Shown here piece by piece: positions 48,302 to 57,337 of a stretch of DNA of 64,000 nucleotides. Within the stretch, counting starts at the first letter, position 1, and every line of letters starts with the position of its first letter. Location of the stretch: the NCBI RefSeq assembly GCF_019049675.1, contig NZ_JAFMOW010000067.1, positions 372,001-436,000 on the forward strand, read 5' to 3'. The notes beneath the pieces were generated by a model. The model was not told where the DNA came from. It searched no databases and saw only the letters and a list, made by a program, of their open reading frames with translations. Made by a program: the position numbers and the translations under genes. The stretch is from Rahnella bonaserana. GTDB taxonomy: Bacteria; Pseudomonadota; Gammaproteobacteria; Enterobacterales; Enterobacteriaceae.

Positions 48302-48991
48302 TCACCACATCAGCCCTCCGATCACCGGCGCAATCACCACGGTGACCACTCCCGCCAGCATCATTACCAGACTCGATACCACGCCTTCTTCCGCGCCCAG
48401 TTCATAAGCTCTCGCAGTCCCTGCACCGTGTGACGCCGCACCAAACCCGGCGCCTTTCGCCAGGCCGCTTTTCACTGCCAGACGCAGAAACAGCATATCG
48501 CCGACCGCCATGCCGAATACGCCGGTGATCACCACAAACAGCGCCACCAGATCCGGCTGACCACCCATTTGCTTCGCGGCTGCCAGCGCGAACGGCGTGG
48601 TGATGGAGCGCACTGCCAGACTGCGCTGGATTTCTTCGGGCAACGTCAGCATCCGCGCCAGCCAGACTGAGCTGCAGACAGCAACTACAATCGCCGTCAG
48701 TACGCCCGCACTCAGCGACATCCAGTGACGGCGGATCACCGCCATATTCTCGTAAACGGGCACCGCAAACGCGATGGTTGACGGGCCGAGCAGCCATAAC
48801 AGCCAGTGCGTTTCGCCGATGTAATCCTGATACGAGGTGTGCGTCACCACCAGTAAGACAACCAGTACAATCGGTGTGAACACCAGCGGCATCAGCAGCA
48901 GCGTGCGTTTCTGACGGTAAAGTTTCTTGTTGGCGTAATACAGCCCGAGCGTGATGACAAAACACAAAATACTGATGAGTAAATCAGTCAC
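48302..48991 (-). CDS. cidB: LrgB/CidB family membrane protein
   Basis: 229 aa, about six membrane helices, with the LrgB hallmarks GPSTIAFAVPVYEN, SITTPFALAAAKQMGG and ASHGAGTARAYELG. Partner of the holin-like CidA/LrgA protein. Related pairs modulate murein hydrolases in Staphylococcus or export 3-carbon acids (pyruvate) in other bacteria. GTG start with GGAAGG 8 nt upstream; overlaps cidA by 8 bp. Confidence 0.9.
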   Translation of the reverse strand: MTDLLISILCFVITLGLYYANKKLYRQKRTLLLMPLVFTPIVLVVLLVVTHTSYQDYIGETHWLLWLLGPSTIAFAVPVYENMAVIRRHWMSLSAGVLTAIVVAVCSSVWLARMLTLPEEIQRSLAVRSITTPFALAAAKQMGGQPDLVALFVVITGVFGMAVGDMLFLRLAVKSGLAKGAGFGAASHGAGTARAYELGAEEGVVSSLVMMLAGVVTVVIAPVIGGLMW

Positions 48992-49406
48992 GGTTCGCCT
49001 TCCTTACCGCCAGACGTTGTTCCAGACGGTAAACTTTATCGACCACCACCGCCGTCGCACCGAGCGTCAGCACGGTACTGACACCAATCACCAGAAAGAT
49101 TTTCCAGCCCTCAATCATCAGTAACTGAGCGTAATTGACCACCGCTACCACGGCAGGCACGAAGAACAGCAGCATCTCCGCCAGCAGCCAGCGGGATCCG
49201 GCTTTCACCCATTTCACCGGCAGAATACGGAACATGATCAGCAGCAAAAGCATCAGCATACCGACAATGTTGGCAGGTAACGGCAGATGTAATGCGGTGA
49301 CCAGACGATCGGCGATAACGAATAACACCGCGTACAGTACCACCTGAACGGGGATCTGACAGCGGGTCAGCAGGGACGGCGCTTTAGTGCGCAACGCCAG
49401 CAACAT
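48984..49406 (-). CDS. cidA: LrgA/CidA family holin-like membrane protein
   Basis: 140 aa, four membrane helices (VVLYAVLFVIADRLV, NIVGMLMLLLLIMF, LLFFVPAVVAVVNYA, VSTVLTLGATAVVV) and the conserved LPLPANIVGMLML of the LrgA family. Made with CidB from one transcript. Divergent from a LysR-type gene, like the cid genes and CidR of Bacillus and Staphylococcus. Confidence 0.9.
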   Translation of the reverse strand: MLLALRTKAPSLLTRCQIPVQVVLYAVLFVIADRLVTALHLPLPANIVGMLMLLLLIMFRILPVKWVKAGSRWLLAEMLLFFVPAVVAVVNYAQLLMIEGWKIFLVIGVSTVLTLGATAVVVDKVYRLEQRLAVRKANRD

Positions 49407-49495
49407 GGGGACGACCTCGAAAGAGGGAAAAGAGTGAAAATGAAGTATACGCTGGCAGGAAACCGGTAAAGAAATGAATTAAAATCATAAAAATG

Positions 49496-49510
49496 ATTCC
49501 AGTTTGGAAT
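49496..49510. promoter_or_regulatory. Candidate LysR-type operator between cidA and its regulator
   Basis: ATTCC-AGTTT-GGAAT is a perfect inverted repeat of the T-N11-A type. A second palindrome AATCAT-AAAA-ATGATT (49483-49498) overlaps it. Both sit in the 144-bp divergent region. Confidence 0.5.
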
Positions 49511-49550
49511 ACTTTGTTACTCGCCGATCTGACCGGGGAAATATCAGCCC

Positions 49551-50429
49551 ATGGACGTCCGTACCTTACGCTATTTTGTCGAAGTGGTTCGCCAGCAGAG
49601 TTTTACCCGCGCGGCGGAAAAGCTGTTCGTCACGCAACCGACGATCAGCAAAATGCTGCGTCATCTGGAAGAAGAACTGGAATGCACGCTGATCGTCCGT
49701 GAAGGGCGCCGTTTGCGGCTGACTGACAGCGGTCAGGCGCTGTATCAGCGCGGGCTGAATATCCTTGAAGAATTCCGCCAGCTGGAAGCCGAACTCGAAG
49801 ATATCAACTCGCTTAAATCCGGCCACCTGCGGCTGGGTATTCCGCCGATGGTTGGCACACAAATCGCGCCGCTCATTAGCAGTTTCCGCCAGCAATATCC
49901 GGGCATCGAACTGATTATTTCCGAATTTGGCGGGCTGACTGTGCAACAGGCGGTGATCTCCGGCGAACTGGATCTGGCGATCACCGCCCTGCCTGCCGAC
50001 GCCGTGCCTTCCATCGCCTCGCTGCTGCTGTTCAGTCATCCGATGTGCGTTGTGGTGCCCCGTACGCCGCACTGGCTGAACCGCACGCGCATCGGGTTCA
50101 GTGATCTGGCTGATGAAAGTATTCTGATTTATAACGAAGATTTTGCGTTGTATCGCCAGCTGATGGATGCGTTTTCCACCCACGGTTTCACGCCAAAAAT
50201 TGCCGCACGCAGCGGTCAGTGGGATTTCTTAGCCGCGATGGTACAAACCGGCATGGGCGTAGCGATTTTGCCGGAGCCTATCTGTCAGCGGCTGGATAAA
50301 AATGCGCTGATGTGGCTGCCGCTGGATCCGCTGATGCCGTGGCAACTGGGCCTTATCTGGCATCAGGGCAGTTATCTTTCACACAGCGCCCAGGCGTGGA
50401 TCGCGCTTTGCAGGGATTACTGGAAATAG
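49551..50429 (+). CDS. LysR-type regulator, CidR-like
   Basis: 292 aa. Winged helix at residues about 1-60 (QQSFTRAAEKLFVTQPTISKMLRHLEEEL... type) and a C-terminal effector domain. Divergence from cidAB makes it their likely activator; CidR in other bacteria responds to acetate or pyruvate overflow. The effector here is unknown. Ends before a strong bidirectional terminator. Confidence 0.85.
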   Translation: MDVRTLRYFVEVVRQQSFTRAAEKLFVTQPTISKMLRHLEEELECTLIVREGRRLRLTDSGQALYQRGLNILEEFRQLEAELEDINSLKSGHLRLGIPPMVGTQIAPLISSFRQQYPGIELIISEFGGLTVQQAVISGELDLAITALPADAVPSIASLLLFSHPMCVVVPRTPHWLNRTRIGFSDLADESILIYNEDFALYRQLMDAFSTHGFTPKIAARSGQWDFLAAMVQTGMGVAILPEPICQRLDKNALMWLPLDPLMPWQLGLIWHQGSYLSHSAQAWIALCRDYWK

Positions 50430-50457
50430 CGGGAAGTGGCGGGAAGTGACGGTTGAT

Positions 50458-50497
50458 AAAAAAACCGCGTGAACGTTGCAGCGCACGCGGTTTTTTA
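50458..50497. terminator. Bidirectional terminator between the LysR gene and yjcE
   Basis: AAAACCGCGTG at 50461-50471 pairs with CACGCGGTTTT at 50484-50494, with an A-run before and a T-run after. Confidence 0.9.
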
Positions 50498-50510
50498 TTT
50501 CAGGCAGAAG

Positions 50511-52160
50511 CTACACCTCTTTTTCTACAAGAAGCGCTTCAAGTAAATCGAGATCATGCAGCAGTTTTTGCAGCGTCTCATTACTGATTTTCTGCGTGGC
50601 GCGCAGGTGATACAGCTCGCCACGTTCAGCGCGCAGTGCGGTCAGACGGAAGCGGCGCTCGAGGTTTTCCAGCTTCAGCGCGGTTTCCATATCATCGCGG
50701 TTGGCCGTGCGTCGTCGCAGAGTCCCGATAACCCGTGAGCTGATTTCCTTCAGCGTCTGCTCATCGATGTTTTCTTCGGTATCTGCCGCCAGACGCTCTT
50801 CCATCTTATGCAGGCTTTCTATCGCCACTTCTGCCGCGATAGATTTCGCCATCCGTTCTTCTTCACGATAAGCGGTACCATCGGCTACCACCACGCCTTT
50901 GAGCAGGAACGGCAAGGCAATTACACCTGCAATCAGCGAGAACAGAATGACACCGGTCGCCAGGAACACCAGCTGATAGCGTGACGGGAAGGCCGAGCCA
51001 TCTGCGAGGAATAACGGAATCGACAGCACACCGGCCAGCGTAATCGCCCCGCGCACACCGGCAAAAGACGCTACCCACAACTCACGCGTACTGTAGCTGC
51101 CAAACAGCAGGGGTTTCTTTTTCAGGAAACGGTTGCTGAAATTTTTCATCACCCACAGCCAGACAAAACGCAGGATCAGCAGCGCAAAGTAGATAATCCC
51201 GACGTCAGCAAACAGATGCCACGTCACGATAGATGGGTCGTGCGTTGCCTGATCGATTGAGTTCTCAAGGATGCCCGGCAATTGCAGGCCCAGCATGATG
51301 AACACCATGCCGTTGAACACAAACTCAAGCATCGCCCAGACGCTGTTCGCACGCAGGCGCATCGCCAGCGGTGCGTTACGGATAATGCCGGACTGGCTGA
51401 TGGTCATACCGGCAGCGACGGCGGCCAGAATGCCCGACACGCCAATGTGTTCAGCAATCAGATAAGAGGCAAACGGCAGCAGCAACAGGAAGACGATTTG
51501 CGTCGCCGGATCATCACCGCTCCAGCGGCTCATGATGCGCAGCGATTTACTGTACAACCACGTCACCGCCACACCCGCCATCAGGCCGCCAATCGCCACT
51601 TTCAGGAACTCAACGCTGGCACCCCCGACGGTAAAGATCATCGTGCCCATCGCCACAGCGATAGCGAATTTTAGTGACACCAGACCGGACGCGTCATTCA
51701 TCAGCGCTTCACCTTCAAGCACGCTCATGATCGACTTCGGAATACGGCCTTTGCCGACAATCCCGCCTAATGCCACGGCATCGGTCGGTGAAAGCACCGC
51801 AGCCAGCGCGAACGCAGCCACCAGCGGAATATCCGGCACCATCATATAAATCAGATAACCGATACCGACGACGGTGAGTAATACCAGCACCAGCGCCAGC
51901 CCGAGAATTTCGCGCCCGTGGTGGAGGAATTCACGGGTCGGCGTTTTCCAGCCATCGGCAAACAGCAATGGCGGGATGAACAGAACGAGAAACAGTTCCG
52001 GATCGAAGTCCACGTGCAGGCCAAAATTGGGCCACGCCAGCAAAGCACCGACGGCAATCTGCATTAATGGAAGAGGAACCTGAAACGGCAACATTCTGGT
52101 GACGACACCGGAGAGCGACACCACCAGAATCAAAATCAGAATGGTAAAGAATATTTCCAT
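50511..52160 (-). CDS. yjcE: CPA1-family sodium/proton antiporter YjcE
   Basis: 549 aa, same length as E. coli YjcE and very similar. About 12 membrane helices with the transport-site LMNDASGLVSLKFA and LSPTDAVALGGIVG, and a cytoplasmic C-terminal helical tail (about residues 420-549). Expected to exchange sodium or potassium for protons. A CRP-like site lies about 90 bp upstream. ghxP (yjcD) is upstream on the same strand, as in E. coli. Confidence 0.94.
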   Translation of the reverse strand: MEIFFTILILILVVSLSGVVTRMLPFQVPLPLMQIAVGALLAWPNFGLHVDFDPELFLVLFIPPLLFADGWKTPTREFLHHGREILGLALVLVLLTVVGIGYLIYMMVPDIPLVAAFALAAVLSPTDAVALGGIVGKGRIPKSIMSVLEGEALMNDASGLVSLKFAIAVAMGTMIFTVGGASVEFLKVAIGGLMAGVAVTWLYSKSLRIMSRWSGDDPATQIVFLLLLPFASYLIAEHIGVSGILAAVAAGMTISQSGIIRNAPLAMRLRANSVWAMLEFVFNGMVFIMLGLQLPGILENSIDQATHDPSIVTWHLFADVGIIYFALLILRFVWLWVMKNFSNRFLKKKPLLFGSYSTRELWVASFAGVRGAITLAGVLSIPLFLADGSAFPSRYQLVFLATGVILFSLIAGVIALPFLLKGVVVADGTAYREEERMAKSIAAEVAIESLHKMEERLAADTEENIDEQTLKEISSRVIGTLRRRTANRDDMETALKLENLERRFRLTALRAERGELYHLRATQKISNETLQKLLHDLDLLEALLVEKEV

Positions 52161-52250
52161 GCTTTCCTTAGACTCTTGTTTTTATGAATTTCAGCCAGAC
52201 GCAGGTGAGTGAGTCCGGAGCGAACTAAGGAATAGTAGATCAAAAGGGGA

Positions 52251-52265
52251 TGTGATTTAAATCAG
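52251..52265. promoter_or_regulatory. Candidate CRP site upstream of yjcE
   Basis: TGTGATTTAAATCAG has TGTGA-N6-TCA with one mismatch to the CRP palindrome, about 90 bp before yjcE. Motif match only. Confidence 0.4.
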
Positions 52266-52336
52266 TGCGTGCGGTTACATCAGAGAGGTGCTTGCTTCTC
52301 ACCTTTCTCCGGAGCCGGAATGAAGGGTTTTTCTTG

Positions 52337-52361
52337 CTCCTCCCCTTCGCAGGGGAGGGAG
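52337..52361. repeat. Small GC-rich palindrome between yjcE and ghxP
   Basis: CTCCTCCCCT and AGGGGAGGGAG pair around TCGC with one bulged base, 15 bp after the ghxP stop. A related CCTCCCCTT/AAGGGCAGG palindrome lies at about 13667-13686, so this may be a small dispersed REP-like element acting as a terminator. No T-run follows on the minus strand. Confidence 0.5.
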
Positions 52362-52375
52362 AAATGCAGCCGGCA

Positions 52376-53743
52376 TCAAATCGCCCATCCACCCGCATAA
52401 AATACCACCAGCGCCACGGCGATCACCACCGTGCCGACGTTTAGTTTCCGCCATTCGCCGGAGAAAATACGGCCAATCACCAGCGAGCTGAAACCGAGCA
52501 TGATGCCGGTCACGATGTTACAGGTCAGCACGATGAACACCGCGCACAGCAATCCGGACATCGCATCGACGAAATCGCTGAAATCCAGTTTGGTCACGTT
52601 GCTGAGCATCAGCAGACCCACGTACATCAGCGCCGGTGCGGTGGCGTAAGCCGGTACCAGATAAGACAGCGGAGACAGGAACAACATCAGTAAGAACAGC
52701 ACGCCGACGACCGTCGCGGTCAGGCCGGTTTTGCCGCCCGCTGCCGTACCGGCTGCCGATTCGATGTAAACCGCTGCCGGTGATGCGCCAACCAGTGAGG
52801 CGAAAATGCTGCTTACGGAGTCTGCGGTCAGCGCTTTGCCGCCGCTGATGATCTGACCGTTTTCATCCAGCAAGTTTGCCTGACCGGCGACTGCGCGGAT
52901 GGTGCCGGTGGCATCAAATACCGCCGTCATCACCAGCGCCAGCACGCTTGGCAATACCGCGGCTTTCAGGGCGCCCATGATGTCGAGATCGAAAATCACC
53001 GATTTGCCGTCAGCCCCTGCCAGAGAAGGCATCGCGAACAAACCCTGATATTTCACGGCAGGATCGAAAATCAGACCAATAATGGAAATCGCGATAATCA
53101 CCAGCAAAATACCGCCAGGCACACGCAGTTTCTCAAGGCCGAAAATCACCGCCAGTCCGAGCAATGTCATGATCACCGGGAAAGAAGTAAAGGCGCCGAG
53201 CGCGACAGGTAAACCGTCCAGCGGGTTTTTCACCACCAGACCCACGCCGTTGGCCGCGATCAGCAACAGGAACAGACCGATACCGATGCCGGTTCCGTGC
53301 GCAACGCCGGTCGGCAGGTTGCGCAAAATCCACGACCGGATGCCGGTCATCGAAATAATGGTGAACAATACGCCCATCAGGAATACCGCGCCAAGGGCAA
53401 CCGGTACGCTGATGTGCTGGCCGAGCACCAGACTAAAGGCGGTAAAGGCAGTCAGAGAGATGGCGCAACCAATGGCCAGCGGCAGATTAGCCCACAGGCC
53501 CATCAGCAGGGAGCCGAAACCGGCAACCAGGCAGGTCGCGACAAACACGGCGCTTGGCGAGAAACCCGCTTTGCCAAGCATTGACGGTACAACGATGACC
53601 GAATACACCATCGCCAGAAACGTCGTTAAGCCGGCGATCACTTCCTGGCGGACGTTACTGCCACGCGCACTGATTTTGAAAAAAGCATCAAACGGGCCCT
53701 TTGGCGCAACAGCGCTGCCCGTCTGAGTGTGTTGACTCGACAT
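52376..53743 (-). CDS. ghxP: Guanine/hypoxanthine permease GhxP (YjcD)
   Basis: 455 aa NCS2/AzgA-type purine transporter, nearly identical to E. coli YjcD. Motifs: [40 protein letters not shown], and the [15 protein letters not shown] segment. It imports guanine and hypoxanthine with protons. Two PurR-like boxes lie 115-180 bp upstream, fitting purine repression. Confidence 0.95.
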   Translation of the reverse strand: MSSQHTQTGSAVAPKGPFDAFFKISARGSNVRQEVIAGLTTFLAMVYSVIVVPSMLGKAGFSPSAVFVATCLVAGFGSLLMGLWANLPLAIGCAISLTAFTAFSLVLGQHISVPVALGAVFLMGVLFTIISMTGIRSWILRNLPTGVAHGTGIGIGLFLLLIAANGVGLVVKNPLDGLPVALGAFTSFPVIMTLLGLAVIFGLEKLRVPGGILLVIIAISIIGLIFDPAVKYQGLFAMPSLAGADGKSVIFDLDIMGALKAAVLPSVLALVMTAVFDATGTIRAVAGQANLLDENGQIISGGKALTADSVSSIFASLVGASPAAVYIESAAGTAAGGKTGLTATVVGVLFLLMLFLSPLSYLVPAYATAPALMYVGLLMLSNVTKLDFSDFVDAMSGLLCAVFIVLTCNIVTGIMLGFSSLVIGRIFSGEWRKLNVGTVVIAVALVVFYAGGWAI

Positions 53744-53858
53744 GGAAAATCCTCTGAATGTCTCTACTGATTAGCCGGCGTGGTCATTATGAAACCGTTT
53801 CAGCACGTTCACTTCCTTATATGTCGCCTGAAATCGCCGAAAACGGCGTCAGAACGGC

Positions 53859-53919
53859 AAGGCAAACGTTTAACTCGCATCGCGTATGGCGGGACAAAAA
53901 TTAACGCAAACGATTATCT
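53859..53919. promoter_or_regulatory. Pair of candidate PurR boxes upstream of ghxP
   Basis: AAGGCAAACGTTTAAC (53859-53874) and ACGCAAACGATTATCT (53904-53919) both match the PurR consensus core GCAAACGTTT, the second with weaker right half. Their centres are 45 bp apart. The remainder of the 546-bp gap (53744-54289) shows no gene. Confidence 0.55.
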
Positions 53920-54289
53920 CGTTTTTAATTACCACACATCAACTGCGAATGACGACAATTTACCGTTGTCTGGTCAATAAAAACGCGATTGTGGTGGAAA
54001 TGTATCCGCCTGGCGGTTTGCTGTGCGGTAACGGTTGCGCACGGACATCACGTGAAGGGAATCAGAGAAGATAAATCTGAACGAAGACGGTATGCCGGGA
54101 AGAAAAAGACAGGAAATAAAAATAACAGGACGTTTATTAAGGTTTATTTTCTGATGCCATTCATTGCGCAAATTTCCGGCCAGTTATGCGCCCTCTTTTC
54201 AACACTCTGAAATATAAAAAGGGAATACGTTCCGGCGATGAAAAAAACCAAAACGCTTCCCCTATAAATTTCTGATGACTTAAAAACCA

Positions 54290-54958
54290 TTAACGCAGGA
54301 TATTCAAAGGGCCACCGGTTTCCAGAGCACGCTGATAAGCCGGTCGGGCAGTCACATTTGAAAGCCATGCATTTAAATGTGGGTATTTATCCAGACCTGT
54401 ACGGGCATTTATGGCCTCTGCCGGGAAACTCATCTGAATGTCCGCAGCGCTGAACTGATAACCGGCGAAATAAGGATGCGTGGTCAGATGCTGTTCCAGA
54501 TAATCCATGTGGGTATAAATCTGTTTATCCAGATAGTTTTTCTGCACGCCCTGCCCGATCGCCCCGGCCACCGGTCGGATCAGCCACGGCATCGGCGGTT
54601 TTCCCAGACGGCTGAAAATCAGTTTCATCACCAGCAACGGCATCAGCGAACCTTCGGCGTAATGCATCCAGTAACGGTACTGCTGCCGCTCGGCAAACGC
54701 CGTCGGTTTCATCACACCGGCCTCATCGTACACTTCCTGCAAATACTCAATGATGGCGCCGGATTCCGCGAGGATCATGCCGTTATCTTCCAGCACCGGC
54801 GACTTGCCCAGCGGATGCACTTTTTTCAGCGTCTCCGGTGCCAGCATGGATTTTTTATCGCGTTGATAACGTTTGATTTCGTAAGGTACGCCCAGTTCTT
54901 CGAGCATCCATAAGATTCGCTGTGATCGGGAATTATCCAAATGATGAACTGTTAACAT
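54290..54958 (-). CDS. Glutathione S-transferase family protein
   Basis: 222 aa. Thioredoxin-like N-terminal domain (residues 1-80) with NSRSQRILWMLEELG, the cis-proline in GKSPVLED and the glutathione-binding LAESGAIIEYL; helical C-terminal domain with YFAGYQFSAADIQMSFP. Detoxification by glutathione conjugation or a related thiol reaction is likely; the substrate is unknown. Single gene, divergent from the MHYT gene. Confidence 0.9.
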   Translation of the reverse strand: MLTVHHLDNSRSQRILWMLEELGVPYEIKRYQRDKKSMLAPETLKKVHPLGKSPVLEDNGMILAESGAIIEYLQEVYDEAGVMKPTAFAERQQYRYWMHYAEGSLMPLLVMKLIFSRLGKPPMPWLIRPVAGAIGQGVQKNYLDKQIYTHMDYLEQHLTTHPYFAGYQFSAADIQMSFPAEAINARTGLDKYPHLNAWLSNVTARPAYQRALETGGPLNILR

Positions 54959-55082
54959 GAATGTTTTCTGCCCTGTCGTATTTAATTATTTGTTAACTAT
55001 AGACAACGGTTTCGCTGCCCGTATCACATTCGCTTAAAAACCCTTTCTTTTATCAGGATTAATAACGCGAAAATCTTTTTAT

Positions 55083-55096
55083 TTGATTAAAATCAC
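55083..55096. promoter_or_regulatory. Candidate FNR-type site upstream of the MHYT gene
   Basis: TTGAT-TAAA-ATCAC matches the FNR palindrome TTGAT-N4-ATCAA at all but one position. It is 142 bp before the MHYT gene start and 125 bp before the GST gene, so either could be the target. Confidence 0.45.
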
Positions 55097-55224
55097 TTAC
55101 GGATTAATCTTAATTACACGAAAAAAATTATCGTAACTTCATTCGCCTTTAATAATTCTTAATGCCATTATCGCCGGATAAAAATCAGCCCGTCGCTTTC
55201 GACTCTATGTTTGTGGAGCCTTAC

Positions 55225-57321
55225 ATGTTTTCCAGTAATTACAACAATGTGCTTGTCATGTTTTCGTTCATTGTTGCAATGCTTGCCTCTTATACCGCGC
55301 TTGATATGGCTGGCCGGGTTGCCACCACGGAGGGAAGGGCTTCCCGACTTTGGTTAATTGGTGGCGCCATTGCAATGGGCATCGGTATCTGGTCCATGCA
55401 TTTCATCGGTATGTTGGCCTTGAATTCCTCTATGCCAATGGGTTACGACCCGGTCATTACCTTGCTTTCCATGCTGATTGCGATTATTTCCTCGGCGTTT
55501 GCGCTCTGGCTGGTGTGCCTGCAAGAGTTGCCTGTCCTGCGTTTACTCGCGGGCGCATTACTCATGGGTGGCGGCATTGCGGCCATGCATTACACCGGAA
55601 TGTCAGCGATGCTGATGATGCCGCCGATTGTTTATGACTTCCGCTGGGTCACATTATCCGTCGTGGTGGCTATTGTCGCCTCCGGGGCGGCGCTGTGGAT
55701 GGCGTTCCATCTGCGCCAGCAGTCGCCGAATGTGCGCCTGTTGCGCATCAGTGCCGCCGTGGTGATGGGCACGGCAATTGTCGGTATGCACTATATCGGC
55801 ATGGCGGCGGCGCAATTCCCGATGGACAGCCACAGCATGGCGGCGTTCAGCGGCGTGGATAACAACTGGCTGGCGCTGCTGGTGATTGTGGTGACGCTGG
55901 CCATTCTGGCGATTACCCTGATTATTTCTATTCTTGATGGCCGGATGCAGGCGCGCACGTCGATTCTGGCCTCGTCGCTGGCGCAGGCTAATCGCGAACT
56001 GACTCAGCTGGCGCTGCATGACAATCTCACCCGTTTGCCAAACCGTCTCTTACTGGAAGATCGCCTCAGTCAGGCGTTTCAGAAAGCCTCGCGGGGAGAA
56101 TCTCAGTTTGCAGTGCTGTTTTTGGATCTCGACGGATTCAAAGCCGTTAACGATGCGTTTGGTCATCACATCGGCGATCAGCTGTTAATTTCCGTCACTG
56201 AGCGGCTGAAATCCCAGCTGCGCGCGACAGATACGCTGGCACGTCTGGGCGGTGATGAATTTGTCCTGCTGGTGGAAATCACCGATCCAACGGATGCTTC
56301 CCAGCTGGCCGATAAACTGGTGCATCTGATTGCCCGTCCGTTTTACGTCTCCCGCTACGAACTGCTGGTTTCCGCCAGCGTCGGCATCGCTGTGTATCCG
56401 GGCGATGGCGAAAACGAGCGCGAGCTGATGCTCAATGCTGATGCAGCGATGTATCACACCAAAAATTCAGGCCGCAACGGGCACAGTTTCTTCCAGCCTT
56501 CAATGAATGCCAACGCGCAAAACCAGCTGCAGATGCTCAATGATTTGCGTCTGGCTATCGAGCACCATGAACTACGTTTGCACTATCAGCCAAAATTTAT
56601 CGCCCCTTACGGGCCGGTCAGCGGTTTCGAGGCGCTGCTGCGCTGGGAGCGTGACGGCAAAACGCTCAGTCCTGATGTGTTCCTGCCACTGGCAGAGAAA
56701 ACCGGCCTGATCATCCCGATTGGCGAATGGGTGCTGAATGAAGCCTGCCGCCAGCTGCGCGAATGGCATCTGGAAGGGCACACCACCTGGACGGTGGCGG
56801 TCAATCTGTCCACGCTGCAATTTGAGCAGTCGAATCTGGTCGAAATGGTCATTGAGACGATCGAACGCCATCAGATCCCGCCGGAAATGCTGACGCTTGA
56901 AGTCACAGAAACCACCGCAATGCGTAATCCGGACGTCAGTGTAGAAATTCTCGAACGTCTGACCCGATACGGTGTGAAAGCCTCGATTGACGATTTCGGT
57001 ACCGGTTATTCCAGTCTGCTGTATCTGAAGCGCCTGCCGGCCAGCGAGCTGAAAATCGACGGGGCCTTTATTAATGACCTGATTGCCGGCAGCGAAGACG
57101 CCAGCATTGTTTCGGCGATTATCGCTCTGGGCCAGACCCTTAATCTGAAAGTGGTGGCCGAAGGCGTGGAAACCACCCAGCAGCAGGATTTCCTGACGCA
57201 GCTGGGTTGCGACACGTTGCAGGGCTATCTGCTGGGTCGTCCGATGACGCCGCAACAGATTGCCCAGCATCCCGATACCGACTGGGAACCTCAGCTCTCC
57301 ATCAATCATAAACCTGACTAA
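55225..57321 (+). CDS. MHYT-GGDEF-EAL c-di-GMP turnover protein
   Basis: 698 aa. The membrane sensor of about seven helices contains the three MHYT signatures MHFIGM (about 58), MHYTGM (about 121) and MHYIGM (about 188), proposed to bind copper and sense O2, CO or NO. A GGDEF domain follows with intact GGDEF near 341, then an EAL domain with intact EALLRW near 469 and the DDFGTGYSSLLYLKRL loop, so both cyclase and phosphodiesterase could be active. MucR/YkoW type. I chose the ATG at 55225 because GGAG is 7 nt upstream and it gives the usual MHYT start; the frame extends 21 codons more. Convergent with a chemoreceptor gene. Confidence 0.93.
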   Translation: MFSSNYNNVLVMFSFIVAMLASYTALDMAGRVATTEGRASRLWLIGGAIAMGIGIWSMHFIGMLALNSSMPMGYDPVITLLSMLIAIISSAFALWLVCLQELPVLRLLAGALLMGGGIAAMHYTGMSAMLMMPPIVYDFRWVTLSVVVAIVASGAALWMAFHLRQQSPNVRLLRISAAVVMGTAIVGMHYIGMAAAQFPMDSHSMAAFSGVDNNWLALLVIVVTLAILAITLIISILDGRMQARTSILASSLAQANRELTQLALHDNLTRLPNRLLLEDRLSQAFQKASRGESQFAVLFLDLDGFKAVNDAFGHHIGDQLLISVTERLKSQLRATDTLARLGGDEFVLLVEITDPTDASQLADKLVHLIARPFYVSRYELLVSASVGIAVYPGDGENERELMLNADAAMYHTKNSGRNGHSFFQPSMNANAQNQLQMLNDLRLAIEHHELRLHYQPKFIAPYGPVSGFEALLRWERDGKTLSPDVFLPLAEKTGLIIPIGEWVLNEACRQLREWHLEGHTTWTVAVNLSTLQFEQSNLVEMVIETIERHQIPPEMLTLEVTETTAMRNPDVSVEILERLTRYGVKASIDDFGTGYSSLLYLKRLPASELKIDGAFINDLIAGSEDASIVSAIIALGQTLNLKVVAEGVETTQQQDFLTQLGCDTLQGYLLGRPMTPQQIAQHPDTDWEPQLSINHKPD

Positions 57322-57337
57322 CCCAGGGCGTCGGACT

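Noticed and set aside
47743-48345. Frames of 69-86 codons in repeat locus B
   Set aside because: They coincide with the inverted repeat, lie on both strands, and have no ribosome site.
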